Source of the DNA: Mycolicibacterium sp. CBMA 247
GTDB lineage: Bacteria; Actinomycetota; Actinomycetes; Mycobacteriales; Mycobacteriaceae
Assembly (NCBI RefSeq): GCF_009729095.1
Contig: NZ_VTGX01000001.1
Location: 620,001 to 684,000, forward strand
DNA length: 64,000 bases
Direction: 5' to 3'
In this document: piece by piece, positions 50,401 to 62,961 of the stretch
Layout of the letters: each line of letters starts with the position of its first letter
Position numbering within the stretch: position 1 is the stretch's first letter
The notes under the pieces: model-generated
What the model was told of the DNA's origin: nothing
Database searches by the model: none
What the model saw: the letters and a program-made list of their open reading frames with translations, nothing else
Made by a program: the position numbers and the translations under genes

Positions 50401-53400
50401 CCGATCAGACGCCACATCCAGCTCGCGATACGTCATGGAGCGGCCCTCAAAGGTCACCGCCACCACCTCCGGTGTGCGCGCCACTTGCGCGGTGAACAAC
50501 ACCGGAATCGACACCGGCCTGATCACCAACTCGCTCAACACCGCTCGGTTGCCCCACCCATCCAACCGGGCGTGCTCACCGGCACCCAACACATCCACCG
50601 ACGACAACAACCGAGCCGGATCAACAGTCAAAGCCACCAACACCCGCTCCAACCGCTCGATCAGCGCCTGGATGCTGGCCGCGTCGAACACGTCGGTGCG
50701 AAATTCCACGTCCCCGTAAATCCCGGCGGGCTCACCGGCATCGGTCCAGCGTTCTTTCAGGAAGAACACCAGATCCATTTTCGCGGCCTGGGTATCCGCG
50801 AGCAGCGGCGTGACCTGCAGATCACCCAAACTCAGCCCGGTCGCGGGGACATTGACTTGCCCAGGGAAGTTCTGCCAGCCCAGCATCACCTGAACCAGCG
50901 GATGATGGACCAGGCTTCGGGTGGGGTTGATCCGCTCCACCAGCACCTCGAAGGGAACGTCTTGGTGCTCGTAGGCGGCCAGGCTGCGCGCTCGCACCTG
51001 AGCCAACAGCTCGGCCACGCTAGGATCACCAGCCAGATCGACCCGCAGCACCAGGGTGTTGACGAAAAATCCCACCAGCTCATCCAGCGCCGGGTCGCGG
51101 CGCCCGGCGATCGCGAACCCCACCGCCACATCGCTGCTGGCGCTGAGCTTCGACAGCAGCACCGCAAGGGCGGCCTGCATCACCATGAAACTGGTCGCGT
51201 CGTGCTCGCGGGCCACCCGAGTAACCTGCTGTTGCAGCCCCGCCGGCCAATCCACCGCCACCCTGGCGCCGCGCTGATCAGCCACCGGCGGATAGGGCCG
51301 ATCGGTGGGCAGCTGCAGCCGCTCGGGCATCCCGGCCAGGGCCTGCTCCCAGTAGGCCAACTGCGCGGCGATGTGGCTTTCACTGTCATCGAAATCACCA
51401 AACTGCGCGCGCTGCCACAGCGTGTAATCGACGTACTGCACCGGCAATGGCGCCCAGCCGGGGGCCCGCCCCGCGCACCGGCTGGCATAAGCCATACCTA
51501 AATCACGCACCAGCCGGGTCATCGACCAGCCATCGGCGGCGATTTCGTGCACCACTGCCACCAGCACGTGTTCGTCGTCGCCGACGCGGAAAAGCCGTGC
51601 CCGCAACGGGATCTCGGTTGCCAGATCGAACGTGTAGCGCACCGCTGAGTTGATGGCCTCACCCAGCCGGCTCGCCGGCCAGTCGGTGGCATCGATGATC
51701 TGCCACCCGAAATCGGCCCGCTCGGGCGCCACCACCAACTGCCGCGGTATCCCCTCGACCGCCGGCAACAGCGTGCGCAGGCTCTCATGGCGGCCCACCA
51801 CATCGGCCAGCGCAGCACCCAGCGCGTCGGCATCAAGGCGCCCGCGCAGCCGCAACGCCACCGCCACGTTGTAAAGCGGTGAAGGCCCCACCAACTGGTC
51901 GATAAACCACAACCGCTGCTGGGCAAACGACAGCGGAACGACCGCGGGGCGCTCACCCGCTACCAACCGCGGCAGCCGACCCGCATCCGCACCGATGCGG
52001 GGCGCCAACTGGGCAACCGTGGGCGCTTCGAACACTGCGCGCACCGAAAGATTGGCATCCAGACCGTTGTTGACCGCGGCGATCAGGCGCATCGCCGACA
52101 TCGAATCCCCACCCAACTCGAAGAATGAGTCGTCGACACCGACCTTGTCGATCCCCAGCACCTCCGCGAACACGCCGGCGATGATTTTTTCGGTCTGGGT
52201 CTGCGGCTCCCGGAAGGCTGTGGCGGCAATCACCGGTGCCGGCAAGACCTTACGGTCGAGCTTGCCCGAGGCGGTCAACGGGAACTCGTCGAGCACCACA
52301 ATGTGCGTCGGCACCATGTATTCGGGCAACCACGCGCTCAACCACTGCCGCACCGCGGTGATTTTGGTGTTGGTGCGGGGGTCGTTGGCGTAGGTGCTGC
52401 GTTGGTGGACCCCGTCGAGCGGCAGGTAGACGTCGGTCAGCGGTGGGGTGCGCCGGCGGTGGGGGTCGATGGGGGTGATGAAGACGGCATCCAGGGTGCC
52501 GGGTCGGGCGCCCCAGGTGACCGCGACCTGGTACCCGGTAGTTTCGCCGAGGCGGTGCAGTTCTTCGGGGACAACGGCGTCGGCGCCGTCGGCGTGGGCC
52601 TGTGCGTCGGCTAGGGACAGGCCGTCGGCGAGGGCGTGTTCGATGTGGACGTCGCCGAGCAGTCCGGCGCGAGGGATCTCGGTGACGCGGACGGCACCGG
52701 GACGTTGGGATGTCAACTGTTCGTGCAGCCCGCGCAGGCCCGCGCACTGGGCCCACGCCCAGCGCTCTGTCGTGGCCAGCGAGCGCACCGGTGCGGGGGT
52801 TTTATGGACGGTGACGTCGTAGCGGTACCGGCTGAGTTCGTTGTCGGCCACTCCGCGTTTGACTTCGATGTCGAGTCCGGCCACCGACGGGCGGTCGGCG
52901 GCCCAAGTGGTGAAAAACTCTGGGGCCAGCAGTAATTCGGTTTCGCCGAGCATGGCGCGCTGGACGCGTTGGCGGATCTCGGCGGCATCGGAGGTGGCGG
53001 TGGTGCTGGCAAGCGCGACCCCGGTTTGCAACGCGCCCTGCAGGGTGTGGTTCCGCACATCACCGAGAAACAGTCTCCCGCCGGGGGCCAGCAGATCCAT
53101 GGCGTTGTCGATGACCTCGGCCAGATATCCCGCGTTGGGGAAGTACTGGATGACCGAGTTGAGAACGATGGTGTCGAAGTAGCCCTGCGGCAATGCATCA
53201 GTGACGTGGGCGGGTTGGGTCAGCAGCTGGACCCGATCACGCGACCCCATCTGCAACTGCTCCAGCGAGCGGGCCAGGGCGTCGATGGCCACCGCCGAGA
53301 TGTCGGTGCCGACATAGCGTTCACAATGCGGGACGATCTGGGACAACACCAGCCCGGAGCCCGCACCGATCTCCAACACGCGCCGCGGCTGCAGGGCCAG

Positions 53401-56400
53401 GATGCGATCCACCGTGGCCGACCGCCACTCCACCATCTCCTCGAGCGGAATCGGGTCATCGGTGTAGCTGCTGTTCCAGCCCCGAAAATCCATGCCGAAC
53501 GCGGGTGCTGCGACCTCGGTGCCGTACAGCTCGTCGTACATGCGTTGCCACCGGTCGACGATTTCGGCGTCGTGGTCGGCGGTGCTGGCGCGCTCCAGCG
53601 TGACGTAGGCGACGAGGTGGGAGCCGGTGGTGCCGTGGTGCACGGTAGCGGCGGCTTGCGTGACTTGCGCGCAGGCCAGCAGGGTGTTTTCGATTTCGCC
53701 CAGTTCGATGCGCTGTCCACGCAGTTTGATCTGAGTGTCGGCGCGGCCCAGATAGTCCAGGGTGCCAACCGGGGTCCAGCGCACCAGGTCACCGGTGCGG
53801 TACATGCGTGCCCCGGCGCCCCCGTAGGGGTTGGCCACGAACCGGTCGGCGGTCAACTCCGCTCGGCCGACATAGCCACGTGCCACCGCGGGTCCGGCCA
53901 GATACAACTCGCCCACTACTCCGAACGGTGCCGGGTTCAGCCGAGCATCCAACACCAGCGCGCACACCCCTGGGATCGGAGCGCCGATGCTCACCGGCTG
54001 CCCCGCCGACAGCGGCACAGTGCAGGTGGCCCAGATGGTCGTCTCGGTGGGCCCATAAGCGTTGAACATCTGCCGACCAGGCGCCCAAGCCGCCACCAAC
54101 TCTGCCGGGCAGGCCTCCCCCGCGGTGATCAGCGTGTCCACCCCGTCCACCCCGTCCACCTGAGCCGAATCCAGCGACGCCAGCACCGTCGGGGTCAACA
54201 CCGCCGCGCTGACCCGCTGGCTCTGCAGCAGGGTGGTCAACGCCTCCCCCGCATAGCAATCCGACGGTGCAACCACCGACGCCGCCCCGGACCCCGCCGC
54301 CAACAACAACTCGAACACCGAGGCATCAAAGGTCGGCGCGGCCACCATCAACACCCGCGCATCCGAACCCAACCCGAACACCGCTCGTTGCGCGGCGGCC
54401 ATCCCCAGCAGACCGGCGTGGCTGACCGCCACCCCCTTGGGCACACCAGTGGACCCCGATGTGAAGATCACATAGGCGGCGTCATCCACCCCCAGCGCCG
54501 CCAACCGGTCGGCGTCGGTGATCGTCTCCGCGCACCGCCCCGACAGGTCCAGAGCGTCGATGCGTATCACCGGGAGCGCCCCGGCCCCGGTCACCATGTC
54601 GGGGCCACAGGTCAGCACACACACAGCGGCCACCGTGTCCAGCACCGCGGCGATCCGCTCGCCGGGATGGGCCCGATCCACCGGCACATACACCCCACCG
54701 GCTTTGACCACCGCCCACCAGGCCACCATCAACTCCGCGCACCGGTCCATCGCCACGCCCACCGCGCGCTCCGGACCCACCCCTACCTCAATCAGCACCC
54801 GCGCCAACCGATTCGACGCCTCATCAAGCTCGCGATACGACAACGCCCGCGCACCATCGAGGACGGCCACTGCATCCGGATCGGCGGCTACGGCCGCCGC
54901 CAGCAACTGCGGCGCCACCCCCACCGGGGCCCGCACACGCACACCAGACCACTTGTCCAGCACCAGATCACGCTCGCCGCGGTCCAGCAGCGGCACTTCC
55001 CCGACCACCACCGACGCATCCGCTACAACCGCCTGGATCAACCGCCCAAACCAGGCGGCCAACCGCTCGATGGTGGTCCGGTCAAACAAATCCGTGGCAT
55101 ACGACACCGTCCCGGCGGCCATCGGCGCGGCCGGGTCCTCGGTGGGCACCTCCCTCAGATCGAAATCCAGATCCCACTTGGCGGTGCGGATCGGTGCCGT
55201 CACCGGCTCGACGCTGACCCCGTCGAACGCCACCTCGGGGACCACATTGTTCTGGAAGGCCATGCCTACCTGGAACAGCGGATGATGCGACGTGGAGCGC
55301 GTCGGGTTGAGCTGCTCGACGAGAAGTTCGAACGACACATCCTGGTTGCTGTAGGCATCCAGCGCCTTCTGACGCACCTGTTCCAGCACATCGCTGAACC
55401 GGTGCGCAGCATTGACAGCCACCCGCAACACCCACGTGTTGACGAAGAAGCCGACCAGATTGTCGAGCGCCTGATCCACCCGTCCGGCGATCGGCGTGCC
55501 CATCGCCACGTCTTCGCCCACCCCGACCCGGTGCAACAACACCGCCGCCACGGCCTGCAAGACCATCGAGGCTGTCGCGTTATGCGCCGCCGCTAACCGC
55601 TTGACCCCCGCCCACATCTGCGGGTCGATGAGCACCTCCACCCCATCACCGCGATAACTGGGCACAGCCGGGCGGGCCCGATCCGTCGGCAGCGACGCCA
55701 CCTCCGGCAGATCAGCCAATTCCTTCTGCCAATACCGCAACTGCTCAGCAATCACGCTGTCCGGATCAGACTCCGCCCCCAACCACTCCTGTTGCCACAG
55801 CGTGTAATCGACATATTGCACCGGCAGTGGCGCCCAATCGGGTTCCCGGCCCGCACACCGGCTGGCATACGCCACACCTACATCCCTGACCATCGGGGCC
55901 AGTGACCACCCATCAAAAGCGATGTGGTGCACCACAATTCCCACCACATACTGCTCGGGCCCTACCGAATAGATCTGCGCACGAATTGGGATCTCAGTTG
56001 CCAGCTCAAACCGATGCCCCGCCAGCGCCGTCAACTCGCCGATCACATCCTGCTCCGGTAACGACACCACCGCCGCGCCCCCACGCCGCCACATCCCCGT
56101 CTCCGCCGGCAACACCTGTTGGAACGGCACACCGTCAATGTCGGGAAATATGGTGCGCAGCGATTCGTGGCGGGCGATGACATCATCGAGGGCCGCACAC
56201 AGCGCCTCGACATTCAGCGCACCGCTGATCCGATAAGCGGTCGGCATGTTGTAAGTCGCCGCCCCGCCCTCGAACCGGTTGAGGAACCACAGCCGGCTCT
56301 GGGCATGCGACAACGGCACCACCGCCGGCCGCGCGCCGGCCAGCAACGGCTTACGCCCACCCCCATCCCCGCCGATACGGGGCGCCAATCGGGCAACAGT

Positions 56401-59400
56401 GGGCGCCTCAAACAACGCGCGCACCGCAAGACCGGCATCCAGGGCAGTCTTGATCGCGGCGATCACCCGCATCGCCGACAGCGAATCCCCACCCAAACCG
56501 AAGAACGAGTCATCGACCCCGACCCGCTCCAGGCCGAGTATCCGGGCGTAGATGCCGGCCAGGATCTCCTCGACCGGGGTAGCCGGAGCGCGGTAACCAC
56601 CACCGCCACTTTGGTATTCGGGTGCCGGCAGAGCGCGGGTGTCCAGTTTGCCGTTGACCGTCAACGGCAACGCCTCCAACACCACCACCGCGGCCGGCAC
56701 CATAAACTCCGGTAGCCGCTCGGCCAGCGTGGCGCGAATCTCGACTGGGTCTGCCGTACCGGTGATGTAGCCCACCAGGCGCTTATCCCCGGGGCGGTCC
56801 TCGCGGACGATCACCGCCGCCTGCTGGACCCCATCCAGCCCGGCCAGTGCTGCGCGCACTTCACCGCACTCGATGCGATACCCGCGGATCTTGACCTGCT
56901 CATCAGCGCGGCCCACATACTGCAGCTGCCCATCAGCACCCCACCGCACCAAATCCCCGCTGCGATACATCCTTTCGCCCGGCGCCCCGAACGGACACGC
57001 TACAAACCGCGACCCCGTCAACCCGGCCCGACGCCAATACCCAACCCCCACCCCCGCACCGGCCACATACAACTCACCGACCACCCCCACCGGCACCGGA
57101 CGCAACCAGCAATCAAGTACAAACAACGCCGCCCCCGGCACGGGCGACCCGATCGGCGGCGCCCCCGACCCCGCCACCAGCGGCGCACTCACTGCCGCAT
57201 ACACAGTGGTCTCGGTCGGACCGTATTGGTTGATCATCACCCGCCCAGGCGCCCACCGATCCACCACCTCAGCCGGACAAGCCTCGCCACCGAATACCAA
57301 CGTCGTCACCGACTCCAACCCCTGCGGCGACGAAACCGCTAGGGCCGCAGTGGTCTGGGTAAGCACGCTGACATGTTCAGCAATCAGGATGCGGTGCAAG
57401 TCTTCCGGGGAGCCCGCCACCGCTTCGGGCACCACGACCATCCGCCCACCACTGAGAAGCGCTCCCCACATCTCGTGGACCGAGAAGTCGAAGCCATAGG
57501 AATGACACTGCGTCCACGTTCCCGCGGGCGGTAGATGCGCATACAGTGACCCCATCAGTGCGGTGACGTTTTGGTGGGCGATCGCCACCCCCTTGGGCAC
57601 CCCGGTGGTGCCCGAGGTGTAGATGAGGTAGGCGATATTGTCGGCGGCCGGTGCCGGCAACCCGATGCAGGGGTAGGTGGGGATCTGGGGGTCTTCGATG
57701 TCGATGACCGTCAGGTCGTACCCGTCTAATCGCGGGCGCAGCGCGGCGGTGGTGACGACGGCCATCGGCGCGGCGTCGGCGAGCATGAACTCGATCCGGG
57801 CCGCCGGGTGGGCCGGGTCGATGGGCAGGTACGCCGCCCCGGTCTTGAGCACCGCCAGGATCGCCACGATCGCGTCGGCGGAACGGGACAACAACAGCCC
57901 CACACACTCACCCGGACCCACACCATGAGCGGCCAACAAATGCGCCAACCGATCAGCCGCCTCATCCAGCTCGCGATACGTCATGGAGCGGCCTTCGAAG
58001 GTCAACGCCACCGCTTCCGGTGTGCGGGCCACCTGTGCGGCGAACAACACCGGAATCGACACCGGCCTGATCACCAACTCGCTCAACACCGCCCGGTTGC
58101 CCCACCCATCCAACCGGGCGTGTTCAACGTCATCGAGCAGATCCATCGACGAGAGCCGCCGGGCCGGGTCAGCGGTCAAAGCCACCAACACCCGCTCCAA
58201 CCGCTCGATCAGCGCCCGGACGCTGGCCGCGTCGAACACGTCGGTGCGAAATTCCACATCCCCGTAAATCCCGGCGGGCTCACCGACCTCGGTGAAACGT
58301 TCGGCCAGGGTAAATGTCAGATCCATGCGGGCCGACTGGGTGTCCACCGGCATCCGCGTGACCTGCAGATCACCCAAGGCCAACCCGGCGGCGGAGTCGC
58401 TGGTGTGCCCGGGGAAGTTTTGCCAGGCCAATACCACCTGCACCAGCGGATGATGGACCAGGCTTCGGGTGGGGTTGATCCGCTCCACCAGCACCTCGAA
58501 GGGAACGTCTTGGTGCTCGTAGGCGGCCAGGCTGCGCGCTCGCACCTGGTCTAACAATTCGGCGGTGGTGGGATCACCGGCCAGATCGACGCGCAGCACC
58601 AAGGTATTGACGAAAAACCCCACCAGCTCATCCAGCACCGGGTCGCGGCGCCCGGCGATCGCGAACCCGACGGCCACCTCGGGGCTGGCGCTGAGCTTCG
58701 AAAGCAGGGCCAGCAGCGCCGCTTGCACCACCATGAAACTGGTCGCATTGTGCTCGCGGGCCACCTCGCGCACCCGCTGCTGCAGCCCAGCCGGCCAATC
58801 GACCGCCACGCTGGCGCCGCGGTAATCGGCCACCGGCGGATAGGGGCGATCGGTGGGCAGCTGCAGCTGCTCGGACATCCCCGCCAGGGCCTGCTCCCAA
58901 TAGGCCAGCTGCGCAGCGATGCGGCTGTCGCTGTCTTCCAGATCACCAAACTGTGCGCGCTGCCACAGCGTGTAATCGACGTACTGCACCCGCAATGGCG
59001 CCCAGCCGGGGGCCCGCCCCGCGCACCGGCTGGCATAGGCCACACCCAGATCACGCACCAGCGCGGTGATCGACCAGCCATCGGCGCCGATATGGTGCAC
59101 CACCGCCACCAGCATGTGTTCGTCGTCGGCGACCCGGAAAAGCCGTGCCCGCAACGGGATCTCGGTTGCCAGATCGAAGGTGTGGCACGCCGCTGAGTTG
59201 ATGGCCTCACCCAGCCGGCTCGCCGACCAGTCGGTGGCATCGATGATCTGCCACCCGAAATCGGCCCTCTCGGGCGCCACCACCAACTGCTGGGGGATGC
59301 CCTCGGGCGCCACAATCAGGGTGCGCAGGCTCTCGTGGCGGCCCACCACATCGGCCAGCGCCGCACCCAACGCCTCGGCATCAAGGCGCCCGCCCAGACG

Positions 59401-62400
59401 CAACGCCGCCGGTATGTTGTACACCGGTGAAGGCCCCTGCAACTGGTCGACAAACCACAACCGCTGCTGGGCAAACGACAACGGAACGACCGCGGGGCGC
59501 TCACCCGCCACCAACGGCTCAGGCCGACTCGCATCCGCACCGATTCGGAGCGCCAACTGGGCAGCCGTGGGCGCGTCGAAGACGGTGGGTACCGAAAGGT
59601 GAGCATGCAGTGCGGTCTCGATCGCGGCGACCACCCGCATCGCCAACAACGAATCCCCACCCAGATCGAAGAACGAGTCATCAACCCCGACCCGCTCCAC
59701 ACCCAGCCCGAGCACCTTGGCAAAGATCCCGGCCAAGATCTCCTCGACCGGGCCAGCCGGACCGCGGTAACCACCACCGCCACTTCGATATTCGGGTGCC
59801 GGCAAAGCGCGGATGTCCAGCTTGCCGTTGACCGTCAACGGCAACGCATCCAACACCACCACCGCGGCCGGCACCATAAACTCCGGCAACCGCTCACCCA
59901 ACCGCACACGTATCCCGACCGGATCCGCCGTACCGGTGACATAACCCACCAGACGCCTATCCCCAGGGCGATCCTCACGGGCAATCACCACCGCCGCATC
60001 CACCCCATCCAACCCAGCCAACACCGCGCGCACCTCACCGCACTCAATGCGATACCCGCGGATCTTCACCTGCTCATCAGCACGCCCCACATACCGCAAC
60101 TGCCCATCAACACCCCAACACACCAAATCCCCGCTGCGATACATCCTTTCCCCGCGCGCCCCAAACGGACACGCCACAAACCGCGACCCCGTCAACCCCG
60201 CCCGACGCCAATACCCAACCCCCACACCCACACCAGCCACATACAACTCACCCACCACACCCACCGGCACCGGACGCAACCACCCATCCAGCACAAACAA
60301 CGCCGCCCCCGCCACCGGCGACCCAATCGGCGGCACCCCCGACCCCGCCACCAGCGGCGCACTGACCGCCACACACATCGTCGTCTCGGTCGGACCATAG
60401 GCATTGACCATCACCCGCCCCGACGCCCACCGATCCACCACCTCACCCGGACACGCCTCACCAGCGGCCACCAACGCCACCGACCCCAACCCCTCAGGGG
60501 ACAAACCTCTTACCGCAGAAGGGGTCTGAGTCAACACACTGACCCGTTCAGCAACCAGCACCTCGCGGAACTCTTCCGGAGAACCCCCCACTACTTCGGG
60601 CACCACCACCAACCGCCCACCACCCAACAACGCACCAAAGATCTCCCACACCGAAACATCGAAAGCCAACGAATGGCACTGACTCCACACCCCCGCCACC
60701 GGCAACCCCACATCCAACGACCCCAACAGCGCAGTCACACTGCCGTGAGTGACCGCCACCCCCTTCGGAACCCCCGTAGTCCCCGAGGTGTAAATCAGAT
60801 AAGCAACATCACCCGGGGCCGGCGGCCGCAGAGCCGTGCACGGATAGCTCTGAATGCGCGGGTCTTCCACATCGACGACCACCACACCAAACCCGTCCAA
60901 CCGCGACCGCAAACCCGCGGTGGTAATCACAACCAACGGCGCAGCATCGGCAAGCACAAACCCAATCCGCTCCCCCGGAGACCCCGGATCAATCGGCACA
61001 TACGCCGCCCCCGACTTGAGCACCCCCAAAACCGCCACCACCGCCTCAACCGACCGCGACAACAACAACCCCACACACCCACCCCGACCCACACCATGAG
61101 CGGCCAACAAACACGCCAACCGATCAGACGCCACATCCAGCTCGCGATACGTCATGGAGCGGCCCTCAAAGGTCACCGCCACCACCTCCGGTGTGCGCGC
61201 CACTTGCGCGGTGAACAACACCGGAATCGACACCGGCCTGATCACCAACTCGCTCAACACCGCTCGGTTGCCCCACCCATCCAACCGGGCGTGCTCACCG
61301 GCACCCAACACATCCACCGACGACAACAACCGAGCCGGATCAACAGTCAAAGCCACCAACACCCGCTCCAACCGCTTTACTAAATCGCGGACATCACAAT
61401 CCGAAAACCATTGCCCAGCACCCGCGGACCCACTCGTCGTCGCGCTCGGCTGCGCGCCGAGAAAAAGCCGATCATCGTCAATAAAAAAGTCCAGTCCAAA
61501 CTGATCGACGAGGTTGGTATGAGTCAGGGTCCCCGATGCCGTAGCGCCAGCAATATTCGCCAGATGTGTAGTCGGAATGAAATTAAGAATTACGCGATTC
61601 GACGGCTGCGCGGAGCCGCGCAGACGTGCCTTGTTCTCAATAACGCGCACCGGGAACCGCTGATGCTGCAGCGCTTCCCGCAGTCGCGTGTCGACATGTT
61701 CACAAAAACTCGTGACCGTAGACCCCGGCGAAGCTTTCAACGCCAGTGGGACAAACCCGGTAACCATTCCTGGCACCGTCTGCGTCTCCGGACGCACACG
61801 CCTGCTAACCGGAAAATCGAACACCACCTCCGAACTCTCGACGTCGCACCCACGCACCAGCAGCGCGCACGCCGCAGTTATCACCGACGAGCGACGCACC
61901 CTCAACGCGTGCGACAACTCCTGGATCCCCGCGACGACGACAGGGTCCAATTGAACCGGTGCAGAAGACTCGTAGGGATCACGCTCGCCCACAGTCGCGG
62001 GCGCCAACCGATAACGCGGTTCGCTTTCCGGCGGCAGGTTATCGGTCCAATATGCCTGATCCTCAACATAATCGGTTGACGCTTCGTATTCTTCCTCGCA
62101 AGCGATCAGATCGCGCAGCGACCCAAAATAGGCAGGGGGAATCGACGTGCCCGAAGCCATGGCACTATAGACATCTCCGATCCGATGACAAACAAGCGCA
62201 AGGCCAATTCCGTCCGTCACGATGTGATGGCAGCACACGAACAAATAAAACTCATCGATCCGCGTCTGCCACAACGCAAATTTGAATAGCGGGCCAGTAA
62301 GCGGCATCACCGTGCGCTGAATCGAGGATGCTAGCCGATGGGCTTCCTGGACAGGATCCTGCGAGCCCCTGAGATCATGGCAAGCAAGCTCAACATCCGG

Positions 62401-62643
62401 GTAATCAACCGTCTTTTGAAAAACCTGGCCATTCGCCTGAAAACAGACGGCTCTTAGTGGTTCGGCCTCGCGCACCACTTGACGGACCGTGTGCTCAAGC
62501 AACCAAGGGTCGACCGTGCCCTCGATTCGCAGAAGATAGCCCAGCTGCCACCTCGCACCGAAGCGATCCGTTTCCTGCGCAAGCCATATGTCCAGCTGTC
62601 CCCGCATCAGCGGAAACACACGATCAGTTAGCCGCGTCTCCAT
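47425..62643 (-). CDS. Four-module nonribosomal peptide synthetase with terminal reductase
   Basis: 5072 aa, C-A-T-C-A-T-C-A(MT)-T-C-A-T-R. C1 (1-420, HHIVTDG at 139) probably accepts an acyl starter. T-domain Ser at 998, 2054, 3514, 4571. HH motifs of C2 at 1183 and C3 at 2239 are intact; C4 has His3699-Glu3700 (HEIAADG). A3 is split by a methyltransferase (VLEIGAGSG at 3089). The R domain (about 4660-5072) has TGATGFLG at 4670 and Tyr4842/Lys4846 (YGNSK), releasing an aldehyde or alcohol as in CAR/Nrp-type enzymes. Specificity codes read by eye: A1 and A4 DVWTVAAMCK (Phe-like), A2 DFHTVGQVYK, A3 DAFVIAAIWK (both unassigned). ATG 62643 has GGGGGA 6 nt upstream, 12 bp after mbtH. Confidence 0.95.
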   Translation of the reverse strand: METRLTDRVFPLMRGQLDIWLAQETDRFGARWQLGYLLRIEGTVDPWLLEHTVRQVVREAEPLRAVCFQANGQVFQKTVDYPDVELACHDLRGSQDPVQEAHRLASSIQRTVMPLTGPLFKFALWQTRIDEFYLFVCCHHIVTDGIGLALVCHRIGDVYSAMASGTSIPPAYFGSLRDLIACEEEYEASTDYVEDQAYWTDNLPPESEPRYRLAPATVGERDPYESSAPVQLDPVVVAGIQELSHALRVRRSSVITAACALLVRGCDVESSEVVFDFPVSRRVRPETQTVPGMVTGFVPLALKASPGSTVTSFCEHVDTRLREALQHQRFPVRVIENKARLRGSAQPSNRVILNFIPTTHLANIAGATASGTLTHTNLVDQFGLDFFIDDDRLFLGAQPSATTSGSAGAGQWFSDCDVRDLVKRLERVLVALTVDPARLLSSVDVLGAGEHARLDGWGNRAVLSELVIRPVSIPVLFTAQVARTPEVVAVTFEGRSMTYRELDVASDRLACLLAAHGVGRGGCVGLLLSRSVEAVVAVLGVLKSGAAYVPIDPGSPGERIGFVLADAAPLVVITTAGLRSRLDGFGVVVVDVEDPRIQSYPCTALRPPAPGDVAYLIYTSGTTGVPKGVAVTHGSVTALLGSLDVGLPVAGVWSQCHSLAFDVSVWEIFGALLGGGRLVVVPEVVGGSPEEFREVLVAERVSVLTQTPSAVRGLSPEGLGSVALVAAGEACPGEVVDRWASGRVMVNAYGPTETTMCVAVSAPLVAGSGVPPIGSPVAGAALFVLDGWLRPVPVGVVGELYVAGVGVGVGYWRRAGLTGSRFVACPFGARGERMYRSGDLVCWGVDGQLRYVGRADEQVKIRGYRIECGEVRAVLAGLDGVDAAVVIAREDRPGDRRLVGYVTGTADPVGIRVRLGERLPEFMVPAAVVVLDALPLTVNGKLDIRALPAPEYRSGGGGYRGPAGPVEEILAGIFAKVLGLGVERVGVDDSFFDLGGDSLLAMRVVAAIETALHAHLSVPTVFDAPTAAQLALRIGADASRPEPLVAGERPAVVPLSFAQQRLWFVDQLQGPSPVYNIPAALRLGGRLDAEALGAALADVVGRHESLRTLIVAPEGIPQQLVVAPERADFGWQIIDATDWSASRLGEAINSAACHTFDLATEIPLRARLFRVADDEHMLVAVVHHIGADGWSITALVRDLGVAYASRCAGRAPGWAPLRVQYVDYTLWQRAQFGDLEDSDSRIAAQLAYWEQALAGMSEQLQLPTDRPYPPVADYRGASVAVDWPAGLQQRVREVAREHNATSFMVVQAALLALLSKLSASPEVAVGFAIAGRRDPVLDELVGFFVNTLVLRVDLAGDPTTAELLDQVRARSLAAYEHQDVPFEVLVERINPTRSLVHHPLVQVVLAWQNFPGHTSDSAAGLALGDLQVTRMPVDTQSARMDLTFTLAERFTEVGEPAGIYGDVEFRTDVFDAASVRALIERLERVLVALTADPARRLSSMDLLDDVEHARLDGWGNRAVLSELVIRPVSIPVLFAAQVARTPEAVALTFEGRSMTYRELDEAADRLAHLLAAHGVGPGECVGLLLSRSADAIVAILAVLKTGAAYLPIDPAHPAARIEFMLADAAPMAVVTTAALRPRLDGYDLTVIDIEDPQIPTYPCIGLPAPAADNIAYLIYTSGTTGVPKGVAIAHQNVTALMGSLYAHLPPAGTWTQCHSYGFDFSVHEMWGALLSGGRMVVVPEAVAGSPEDLHRILIAEHVSVLTQTTAALAVSSPQGLESVTTLVFGGEACPAEVVDRWAPGRVMINQYGPTETTVYAAVSAPLVAGSGAPPIGSPVPGAALFVLDCWLRPVPVGVVGELYVAGAGVGVGYWRRAGLTGSRFVACPFGAPGERMYRSGDLVRWGADGQLQYVGRADEQVKIRGYRIECGEVRAALAGLDGVQQAAVIVREDRPGDKRLVGYITGTADPVEIRATLAERLPEFMVPAAVVVLEALPLTVNGKLDTRALPAPEYQSGGGGYRAPATPVEEILAGIYARILGLERVGVDDSFFGLGGDSLSAMRVIAAIKTALDAGLAVRALFEAPTVARLAPRIGGDGGGRKPLLAGARPAVVPLSHAQSRLWFLNRFEGGAATYNMPTAYRISGALNVEALCAALDDVIARHESLRTIFPDIDGVPFQQVLPAETGMWRRGGAAVVSLPEQDVIGELTALAGHRFELATEIPIRAQIYSVGPEQYVVGIVVHHIAFDGWSLAPMVRDVGVAYASRCAGREPDWAPLPVQYVDYTLWQQEWLGAESDPDSVIAEQLRYWQKELADLPEVASLPTDRARPAVPSYRGDGVEVLIDPQMWAGVKRLAAAHNATASMVLQAVAAVLLHRVGVGEDVAMGTPIAGRVDQALDNLVGFFVNTWVLRVAVNAAHRFSDVLEQVRQKALDAYSNQDVSFELLVEQLNPTRSTSHHPLFQVGMAFQNNVVPEVAFDGVSVEPVTAPIRTAKWDLDFDLREVPTEDPAAPMAAGTVSYATDLFDRTTIERLAAWFGRLIQAVVADASVVVGEVPLLDRGERDLVLDKWSGVRVRAPVGVAPQLLAAAVAADPDAVAVLDGARALSYRELDEASNRLARVLIEVGVGPERAVGVAMDRCAELMVAWWAVVKAGGVYVPVDRAHPGERIAAVLDTVAAVCVLTCGPDMVTGAGALPVIRIDALDLSGRCAETITDADRLAALGVDDAAYVIFTSGSTGVPKGVAVSHAGLLGMAAAQRAVFGLGSDARVLMVAAPTFDASVFELLLAAGSGAASVVAPSDCYAGEALTTLLQSQRVSAAVLTPTVLASLDSAQVDGVDGVDTLITAGEACPAELVAAWAPGRQMFNAYGPTETTIWATCTVPLSAGQPVSIGAPIPGVCALVLDARLNPAPFGVVGELYLAGPAVARGYVGRAELTADRFVANPYGGAGARMYRTGDLVRWTPVGTLDYLGRADTQIKLRGQRIELGEIENTLLACAQVTQAAATVHHGTTGSHLVAYVTLERASTADHDAEIVDRWQRMYDELYGTEVAAPAFGMDFRGWNSSYTDDPIPLEEMVEWRSATVDRILALQPRRVLEIGAGSGLVLSQIVPHCERYVGTDISAVAIDALARSLEQLQMGSRDRVQLLTQPAHVTDALPQGYFDTIVLNSVIQYFPNAGYLAEVIDNAMDLLAPGGRLFLGDVRNHTLQGALQTGVALASTTATSDAAEIRQRVQRAMLGETELLLAPEFFTTWAADRPSVAGLDIEVKRGVADNELSRYRYDVTVHKTPAPVRSLATTERWAWAQCAGLRGLHEQLTSQRPGAVRVTEIPRAGLLGDVHIEHALADGLSLADAQAHADGADAVVPEELHRLGETTGYQVAVTWGARPGTLDAVFITPIDPHRRRTPPLTDVYLPLDGVHQRSTYANDPRTNTKITAVRQWLSAWLPEYMVPTHIVVLDEFPLTASGKLDRKVLPAPVIAATAFREPQTQTEKIIAGVFAEVLGIDKVGVDDSFFELGGDSMSAMRLIAAVNNGLDANLSVRAVFEAPTVAQLAPRIGADAGRLPRLVAGERPAVVPLSFAQQRLWFIDQLVGPSPLYNVAVALRLRGRLDADALGAALADVVGRHESLRTLLPAVEGIPRQLVVAPERADFGWQIIDATDWPASRLGEAINSAVRYTFDLATEIPLRARLFRVGDDEHVLVAVVHEIAADGWSMTRLVRDLGMAYASRCAGRAPGWAPLPVQYVDYTLWQRAQFGDFDDSESHIAAQLAYWEQALAGMPERLQLPTDRPYPPVADQRGARVAVDWPAGLQQQVTRVAREHDATSFMVMQAALAVLLSKLSASSDVAVGFAIAGRRDPALDELVGFFVNTLVLRVDLAGDPSVAELLAQVRARSLAAYEHQDVPFEVLVERINPTRSLVHHPLVQVMLGWQNFPGQVNVPATGLSLGDLQVTPLLADTQAAKMDLVFFLKERWTDAGEPAGIYGDVEFRTDVFDAASIQALIERLERVLVALTVDPARLLSSVDVLGAGEHARLDGWGNRAVLSELVIRPVSIPVLFTAQVARTPEVVAVTFEGRSMTYRELDVASDRLACLLAAHGVGRGGCVGLLLSRSVEAVVAVLGVLKSGAAYVPIDPGSPGERIGFVLADAAPLVVITTAGLRSRLDGFGVVVVDVEDPRIQSYPCTALRPPAPGDVAYLIYTSGTTGVPKGVAVTHGSVTALLGSLDVGLPVAGVWSQCHSLAFDVSVWEIFGALLGGGRLVVVPEVVGGSPEEFREVLVAERVSVLTQTPSAVRGLSPEGLGSVALVAAGEACPGEVVDRWASGRVMVNAYGPTETTMCVAVSAPLVAGSGVPPIGSPVAGAALFVLDGWLRPVPVGVVGELYVAGVGVGVGYWRRAGLTGSRFVACPFGGSGERMYRSGDLVCWGVDGQLRYVGRADEQVKIRGYRIECGEVRAVLAGLDGVDAAVVIAREDRPGDRRLVGYVTGTADPVGIRVRLGERLPEFMVPAAVVVLEALPLTVNGKLDIRALPAPEYRSGGGGYRGPANPVEEILAGIFAKVLGLGVERVGVDDSFFDLGGDSLLAMRVVAAIETALHAHLSVPTVFDTPSIRGLSQQVDKHASSVDVAPANGPSFASVHGRDSTEVRARDLTLDKFIDATTLTAAPTLPRASTEVRTVLLTGATGFLGRYLALEWLERMDLVDGTLICLVRAKSNEDARQRLDKTFDSGDPGLLRHFQELAADHLEVVAGDKGEADLGLDQQTWQRLADTVDLLVDPAALVSGVLPYSELFRPNVVGTGELIRLALTTKLKPYTYVSTGNVGDQVEPSAFTEDADIRVIGPTRTIDDSFVNGYGNSKWAGEVLLREANDLCGLPVGVFRCDMILADTTYAGQLNVSDLFTRMVLSLLATGIAPASFYQLDADGNRQRAHFDALPVEFIAEAIATLGAQVVDGFASYHVMNPHDDGIGLDEYVDWLIEAGYPIQRIGDFGEWLQRFETGLRALPDRQRQRTVLELLPSGDATNLQPAEPMRGSYAPTDRFRAAVQEAKIGPDHDIPHVSAPIIVKYVTDLQLLGVSTGSARVDQ
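48863..50657 (-). repeat. Near-identical 1,795-bp A-T block, module 4 copy
   Basis: Matches 59582-61376 at a constant offset of 10,719 bp with only scattered differences (for example the codons giving PFGGSGERM here and PFGARGERM there). It encodes residues about 3996-4594: the end of C4, the C-A linker with ARLDGWGN, the whole A domain and the T domain. One edge lies at RLERV, the other at VPTVFD. Direct orientation, inside one gene. Confidence 0.93.
59582..61376 (-). repeat. Near-identical 1,795-bp A-T block, module 1 copy
   Basis: Partner of 48863-50657, encoding residues about 423-1021. Upstream of its edge at 61376/61377 the sequence changes abruptly to the C1 domain, which is visibly lower in GC and shares no such identity with other C domains. 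This points to recombination that placed an A-T unit behind an unrelated starter C domain. Confidence 0.93.
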
Positions 62644-62655
62644 CGAAGTCCCCCA

Positions 62656-62880
62656 TCAAGCGGACGCCTGACCCTGCGCCAGCCTCTCACGCAAGCTCTT
62701 CGGCGGTATATCGGTGCAGTTCTGTTCGGCGTAGCCCAGACACGCGCGGTCCGCTTCCCCGTGTACCACGCTCCGGCAGGCGGGAACATCGGCGACAGTC
62801 GGCCACAGGCCGTGTTGCTCCTCGTCATTGACCAGGACGACAGAGCTGCCATTGTCGTCGTCAAACGGGTTGATGCTCAC
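62656..62880 (-). CDS. MbtH-like protein, divergent
   Basis: 74 aa from GTG 62880 (VSINPFDDDNGSSVVLVNDE). The MbtH signature NPFDDDNG...VNDEEQHGLWP is exact at the start and PPKSLRERLAQ at the end. Two of the three usual Trp are missing: the PAGWRVV position reads PACRSVV, and EQNWTDI reads EQNCTDI; one residue of DRAACL is also lost. MbtH proteins bind and stabilise NRPS adenylation domains. It lies 12 bp upstream of the NRPS, in the same operon. Whether this variant still works is open. Confidence 0.88.
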   Translation of the reverse strand: MSINPFDDDNGSSVVLVNDEEQHGLWPTVADVPACRSVVHGEADRACLGYAEQNCTDIPPKSLRERLAQGQASA

Positions 62881-62961
62881 CTGTTGTCCAAACCCCGAGT
62901 CGGGATGACTGGAACCAGACCCCACTGGAGGCGAACCGGGTCGGCGGGGATTTCGGCCTGA

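Noticed and set aside
48445..51501. 1018-codon open frame antisense to the NRPS (similar long ones at 52969-55596 and 59599-61383)
   Set aside because: Gln/Arg/His/Pro-rich composition, no domain motifs, and complete overlap with clear NRPS coding sequence; a by-product of high-GC codon bias.
48863..61376. NRPS repeats considered as CRISPR or transposon repeats
   Set aside because: They are coding A-T domain units in direct orientation with no spacers or terminal inverted repeats; no CRISPR array is present in the window.
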